Position numbers and translations under genes: made by a program. Below the pieces are notes generated by a model, which searched no databases, was not told the DNA's origin, and saw only the letters and a list, made by a program, of their open reading frames with translations. Positions 59,890 through 64,000 of a DNA stretch of 64,000 nucleotides are shown here, one piece after another (within the stretch, counting starts at the first letter, position 1; each line of letters opens with the position of its first letter). The DNA is from SZUA-430 sp965227535 (GTDB taxonomy: Bacteria; Pseudomonadota; Alphaproteobacteria; Micropepsales; Micropepsaceae): assembly GCA_965227535.1 (NCBI GenBank), contig OZ245761.1:4836001-4900000 (forward strand). Reading direction: 5' to 3'.

Positions 59890-61734
59890 ATGCGTAGTGG
59901 AATTTGGATGGCATTCGTTTTTTTGGCGGCGCTCTTTCCCGCGCGTGCGGCCGATGAAAAGCCCGTTCCACCAAAGACGGTCGACGAACTCGACCGCAAA
60001 CTTGCTCAGACCTTCGCCGATCTGAAAATCCCCGGCGCATCGGTCGCGGTCATCGAAAACAACCAAGTCGTCCTCACCAAAGCCTACGGCCTCGCCGACG
60101 TCGCCTCGCGCAAGCAAGCGATGCCCGAAACCGTCTTCCGCGCCGGTTCGATCAGCAAGAACTTCGTCGGCGTCGCCGTGATGATGCTGGTGGAGGAGGG
60201 CAAGCTCGACCTCAACGCCAAACTCGCCGACCTCGCCCCCGAGATCAAATTCACCAACCCATGGGAATCGACCGACCCCGTCCGTCTCGTCCACCTGATG
60301 GAACACACAACCGGCTTCGACGACATCCGCTTCAGCCAGTATCTGCTCGACGGCAAAGACATGCCGTTGAAGCAAGCGATCGACCTCTACGGCCCCTACG
60401 TCAGCCGCTGGAAGCCCGGCACGTACCCGGCGTACAGCAACGCACCGCCGGTCATCGCCGCTTACATCGTCGAAAAGGTCTCCGGCCAAAGCTGGGCCGA
60501 CTTCACCCGCACGCGCATTTTCGAACCGCTCGGCATGACCTCCGCGCACTGGGTGCGTACCCCCGATATCGAGGCGCGCCTGTCGAAGAGCTACCGCAGT
60601 GACGGCGTCACCGAAGAACCCTACGTCGACATCCCGGGCAAACCGGCCGGCTCGCTCAACGTCACGCCGACGGATCTTGCGAAGTTCGCGCTGATGATGA
60701 TCGGTCGCGGAACGTACAACGGCGTGACGATCCTCAAGCCCGAATCCGTCGACCGCATCGAGACGCCGCAGTCTACGCTCGCCGTACGCAGTGGCCTGAA
60801 GCTGGGCTACGGCCTTGGCAACCTCGCCATCCCGCGCGAGAAGGGCATCTTCCACGGCCACGACGGCGGCATCGACGGCTTCCTCTCGACGTATCTCTAC
60901 GAGCCGTCCCGAGGCGCAGGTCTGGTCATGATGGTGAATCAGCCCAATGGCGATGCGTTGCAGGCCATGGAGTTGACCGTGTCATATCTCGAACGCGACT
61001 GGCCCAAGCCCGCCGTCACGCGCGTCGAACAAGACCCCGAAGCGCTCGCCAAACTCGCGGGCATCTACAAGCAAGCCGCGCCGCGCGTGCAGATGGTCGC
61101 GCCGCTCGAAGAGTTTATGGGTACGCAAAACGCGCGCTTCGTAAACGGCAAGCTCGAGATCGAGGGCATAGAACGCATTCCGGTAGGCCCGCTGGTATTT
61201 CAGCGCACGGACCGCTCGGCGCCGACAATCGTTTTCATTCCCACCGCCGACGGCGCGCAGATGCTCTCCTCGAACGGCGCACGCCGCCAAGTCTCGCAGC
61301 TTGAAGTCATCGCAAAGAGCGCCTTCGTTATCCTCTACGCACTTTGCCTTGCGGTCTCGCTTTTGTATTTCGTCGTCTGGTTCATCAGCCTCTTCCTCGG
61401 CCGCTTGTCGGAGCGCGGCGGCCTCTTGGTGCGCGCGATTCCGTTCCTGACGATACTGGCGTTGCCGGCCCTCCTCGGCACGCTCCTGATGGCGCTTGGT
61501 GCCGACACGTCCTTGATCATTCTCGGAACGCCATCGGCGATGGCGATGGCGATCTACGGCCTCTCGCTCGCGGTTCCGATCCTCGGCGCGCTGTCCGTGT
61601 TCGCGTCCTTGGCCGCGCGCTTCGAGACGCCGTACCTCGTCCGCGGCTTCGCTTTCGTGAACGGCGCGCTGGCGCTGATTGCCGCAACCTACCTGTGGCA
61701 GTTCGGCTGGGTCGGCCTGAAGACCTGGATCTAG
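59890..61734 (+). CDS. Exported serine hydrolase (class C beta-lactamase-like) with C-terminal membrane domain
   Basis: The ATG at 59890 gives 614 residues with a signal peptide (MAFVFLAALFPARA). The penicillin-binding-like fold has the SxxK motif SISK (S87-K90), the YxN motif YSN (Y182) and HDG (H324) in place of KTG. That set is typical of serine hydrolases acting as esterases or D-aminopeptidases rather than true beta-lactamases. A C-terminal region has four membrane spans (FVILYALCLAVSLLYFVVWFI, LLVRAIPFLTILALPALLG and onward). A periplasmic enzyme anchored by its C-terminus is inferred. The substrate is unknown. Confidence 0.9.
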   Translation: MRSGIWMAFVFLAALFPARAADEKPVPPKTVDELDRKLAQTFADLKIPGASVAVIENNQVVLTKAYGLADVASRKQAMPETVFRAGSISKNFVGVAVMMLVEEGKLDLNAKLADLAPEIKFTNPWESTDPVRLVHLMEHTTGFDDIRFSQYLLDGKDMPLKQAIDLYGPYVSRWKPGTYPAYSNAPPVIAAYIVEKVSGQSWADFTRTRIFEPLGMTSAHWVRTPDIEARLSKSYRSDGVTEEPYVDIPGKPAGSLNVTPTDLAKFALMMIGRGTYNGVTILKPESVDRIETPQSTLAVRSGLKLGYGLGNLAIPREKGIFHGHDGGIDGFLSTYLYEPSRGAGLVMMVNQPNGDALQAMELTVSYLERDWPKPAVTRVEQDPEALAKLAGIYKQAAPRVQMVAPLEEFMGTQNARFVNGKLEIEGIERIPVGPLVFQRTDRSAPTIVFIPTADGAQMLSSNGARRQVSQLEVIAKSAFVILYALCLAVSLLYFVVWFISLFLGRLSERGGLLVRAIPFLTILALPALLGTLLMALGADTSLIILGTPSAMAMAIYGLSLAVPILGALSVFASLAARFETPYLVRGFAFVNGALALIAATYLWQFGWVGLKTWI

Positions 61735-61820
61735 GCGACCGCAGATTAACCGCCAGCCCTTGTGAAACTGGCAATGCCCGGCCACGCGCGCTATTTAGGT
61801 CGTGAAAGGTGCATCGCACA

Positions 61821-63194
61821 ATGAACTGGAATCCTGGCAGCTGGCGCACGCGCCCCGTCGTCCAAGTCCCGACCTATCCGGACCCGGAAGCTCAGGCCCG
61901 CGTTGAGACGCGCCTAAAGTCATACCCGCCGTTGGTGTTCGCCGGCGAAGCGCGCAATCTGAAACGCTCGCTCGCCGACGTCGCCGAAGGCCGCGCCTTC
62001 CTGCTGCAAGGCGGCGACTGCGCGGAATCCTTCGCCGAATTCCACCCCGACAACATCCGCGACACCTTCCGTGTCATCCTGCAGATGGCCGTCGTGCTGA
62101 CCTTCGCCGGCGCGATGCCCGTGATAAAGGTCGGCCGCATCGCCGGCCAGTTCGCCAAGCCACGCTCCGGCGACACCGAGATCCAAGACGGCGTTGAACT
62201 GCCGTCCTACCGCGGCGACATCATCAACGCCGCACCCTTCGAAGAAGCTTCACGCACGCCCGATCCTGAGCGCATGATCCAAGCCTACGCGCAGGCGGCA
62301 TCGACGTTGAACCTGTTGCGCGCGTTCGCCTCAGGCGGTTACGCCGACCTCCACAACGTTCATCGTTGGAATTTGGGCTTCATCGCCGGCTCGCCGTCGG
62401 GCGAGCGCTACCGCGCACTCGCCGACCGCATTTCCGAAACACTGGAATTCATGGAAGCGTGCGGCATCACGCCGGACTCCGCGCCGACGCTGCGCACGAC
62501 GGATTTCTACACCAGCCACGAAGCACTGCTCCTCGGCTATGAGCAGGCGATGACGCGTATCGATTCAACGTCGGGCGATTGGTACGACACCTCGGCGCAC
62601 ATGCTGTGGATCGGCGACCGCACGCGTGCGCTCGACGGCGCACACATCGAATTCGCGCGCGGCATCAAGAACCCGCTGGCCGTGAAATGCGGACCGACCC
62701 TCTCGAACGACGACCTCATTCGTCTGTGCGAAGCGTTGAACCCGGACAACGAAGCTGGCCGCCTCACGCTCATCTCGCGCTTCGGCGCCGACAAAGTAGA
62801 AGAACATCTGCCGCGCCTGATCCGCGCCATCAAGCGTGAAGGTCGCAAAGTGGTTTGGTCCTGCGACCCCATGCACGGCAACACGGTAAAGGCATCGACC
62901 GGCTTCAAGACGCGTCCGTTCGAACGCCTTCTGAAAGAGGTGCAAACCTTCTTTGCCGTACATCGCGCCGAAGGAACACACGCGGGCGGTGTGCACTTGG
63001 AATTGACCGGCCAGAACGTCACCGAATGCACCGGCGGCGCCACGGCCATCACGGACGCCGATCTGTCCAGCCGCTACCACACCCACTGCGACCCGCGCCT
63101 GAACGCCGACCAGGCCATCGAATTGTCGTTCCAGGTGGCCGAAGGCATCCGTGCGGAACGCTTCAAGGCCCAGAAAATCCTCGCGGCGCAGTGA
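61821..63194 (+). CDS. Class II 3-deoxy-7-phosphoheptulonate (DAHP) synthase
   Basis: This 457-residue enzyme starts the shikimate pathway by joining PEP and erythrose-4-phosphate. Class II landmarks are LQGGDCAESFAEFHPDNIRDTFRVIL near residue 60, the AGRIAGQFAKPRS-like KVGRIAGQFAKPRSGDTE, KCGPTLSNDDLIRLCEALNPDNEAGRLTLISRFG, SCDPMHGNTVKASTGFKTR and GGVHLELTGQNVTECTGG, which include the metal-binding Cys, His, Glu and Asp set. The ATG at 61821 fits the family N-terminus NWNPGSWRTRPVVQVPTYPD. Gene symbols vary for this class (aroG or aroF), so none is given. Confidence 0.96.
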   Translation: MNWNPGSWRTRPVVQVPTYPDPEAQARVETRLKSYPPLVFAGEARNLKRSLADVAEGRAFLLQGGDCAESFAEFHPDNIRDTFRVILQMAVVLTFAGAMPVIKVGRIAGQFAKPRSGDTEIQDGVELPSYRGDIINAAPFEEASRTPDPERMIQAYAQAASTLNLLRAFASGGYADLHNVHRWNLGFIAGSPSGERYRALADRISETLEFMEACGITPDSAPTLRTTDFYTSHEALLLGYEQAMTRIDSTSGDWYDTSAHMLWIGDRTRALDGAHIEFARGIKNPLAVKCGPTLSNDDLIRLCEALNPDNEAGRLTLISRFGADKVEEHLPRLIRAIKREGRKVVWSCDPMHGNTVKASTGFKTRPFERLLKEVQTFFAVHRAEGTHAGGVHLELTGQNVTECTGGATAITDADLSSRYHTHCDPRLNADQAIELSFQVAEGIRAERFKAQKILAAQ

Positions 63195-63275
63195 CACGCG
63201 CGAACTGACGCGCTTGCCTGTGTCGCGCCCGCACGTCTAGCTTTCCTTCGGGGGAAGTCTAACGGGGGCAATCAG

Positions 63276-64000
63276 GTGCGCTGGCCGCTTCTGATTTGGT
63301 GCGCATTGGGCGTGGGCGTGATCGGCGTGAAAGCCCATCTCGATCGCTCGGTGCTGCAGTATCCCGATGTCGCCGTGCGCGCAGGCGATGATGTCTACTA
63401 CATCCCGCGCGACATGATTGGCGCCGACAAAACCTTCCGCGCCGACTTCCAGCGCCTGGCCGGATGCTGGGACGCGCGCGAAGCAGGTCTGCTCCCGGCA
63501 GCCGCCGTCATCGCCGAATGCGGCACGGCCCAATCCATGCGGATGAAAGTCGCGGCGAAGGACCTGGGCCCCGATGCCGACATCGGCCTGCGCGGTAAGC
63601 CGTTGCCGATCACGTTCTGGCCGAACTACGCACCACCCGGCGAACACTTGCCGGCGCTCATCGATGCGTGGGCAGGCAAAGGCGCGTACGCGGGCCGACG
63701 CGTGATCATGCGCGCCGACTGGGTTCTCTTCCGCGTCGAAAGCGGATCGTCGCCGTGGGTCCACCTGCTGACGCAAGAACCGCAAAAGGGCGACGCGGCC
63801 GAACTCGAACGCCTCTACGCCGGCCGCTGCTATCGCCCCGAACCGCTGAGCGATGCGGGCATCACCTGCACCTTCGTGCTGCGCATCGGAAACAAAGCCG
63901 CGATTGAATACAGCCTCGGTCCGGACGAGATGATGAGCTTCGTGCCGATCCGCGAAGGTCTGGTGGCGAAGACGTCATCGTGGCTGAAGCCGACGCTAAC
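63276..64000 (+). CDS. Protein of unknown function with N-terminal membrane anchor, cut by window end
   Basis: The GTG at 63276 opens a frame that is uninterrupted to the window end (241 codons seen). It starts MRWPLLIWCALGVGVIGVKAHLD, one hydrophobic segment that is either an anchor or an uncleaved signal. The rest is extracytoplasmic-looking with four Cys (AGCWD, AECGT, GRCYR, ITCTF) that could form disulfides. I do not recognise the family. A 'cggggg' stretch lies about ten bases upstream of the start. It follows the DAHP synthase by 81 bases on the same strand. Confidence 0.65.
   Translation, partial: MRWPLLIWCALGVGVIGVKAHLDRSVLQYPDVAVRAGDDVYYIPRDMIGADKTFRADFQRLAGCWDAREAGLLPAAAVIAECGTAQSMRMKVAAKDLGPDADIGLRGKPLPITFWPNYAPPGEHLPALIDAWAGKGAYAGRRVIMRADWVLFRVESGSSPWVHLLTQEPQKGDAAELERLYAGRCYRPEPLSDAGITCTFVLRIGNKAAIEYSLGPDEMMSFVPIREGLVAKTSSWLKPTL

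Noticed and set aside
59740..60861. Reverse-strand frame of 373 residues over rpiA and the serine hydrolase
   Set aside because: It spans two well-supported genes on the other strand and has shadow-type composition.

Overview
The window is GC-rich chromosomal DNA, most probably from an alphaproteobacterium. The evidence is the protein families present, two GTTC-N7-GTTC motifs (the alphaproteobacterial LexA box, one of them just upstream of dinB), a class II DAHP synthase, adjacent glmU-glmS, and the dispersed 'tcctccc...gggggaggggga' intergenic repeats. The genus is not resolved from sequence alone.

The main discovery is at 7557-24284: a complete 16.7-kb transposon of the casposon type. It has perfect 43-bp terminal inverted repeats and is bracketed by a perfect 18-bp direct repeat, taken as a target-site duplication. 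It carries a solo cas1 (the predicted integrase), a family B DNA polymerase, an HNH protein, HTH proteins and unknown genes. Its right half is a defence cargo: a type III restriction-modification pair, a small membrane protein and an OLD-family ATPase/Toprim nuclease. No CRISPR array, cas2 or effector cas gene is present. The element split a dispersed palindromic repeat whose uninterrupted relative is at 40664-40718, so the empty site can be rebuilt on paper. The duplicated 18 bp is itself a near-perfect hairpin, like a CRISPR repeat.

Layout. 1-7467: catabolic and transport genes (SDR, NupC-type transporter, GST, GPH-type MFS, LLM flavin oxidoreductase, CaiB/BaiF CoA-transferase). 7557-24284: casposon. 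24352-30259: secreted amidohydrolase with PD40 repeats, MFS transporter, LysR regulator. 30371-33402: small membrane protein, NAD-dependent epimerase, VOC protein, dinB under an SOS box. 33463-35333: TetR regulator with operator-like palindromes and a CYP153-like P450. 35330-40659: GH1 glycosidase, small lipoprotein and membrane proteins, alpha/beta hydrolase, ArsR-SRPBCC pair, SnoaL-like protein. 40664-44767: an accessory stretch with an HNH protein, a predicted metallopeptidase plus small membrane partner, a polytopic membrane protein and an orphan SOS box. 44766-50294: acyl-CoA dehydrogenase, AtuA-like protein, UDG-family protein, hydrolase, TerC. 50369-54535: tRNA-Val, gph, and glmU-glmS for UDP-GlcNAc synthesis. 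54540-64000: a large TIR-repeat membrane protein, HlyIII protein, rpiA, serine hydrolase, class II DAHP synthase and a protein cut by the window end.

Many gene starts were moved inward from the longest open frame on the basis of family start, Shine-Dalgarno or overlap; these choices are stated per entry.
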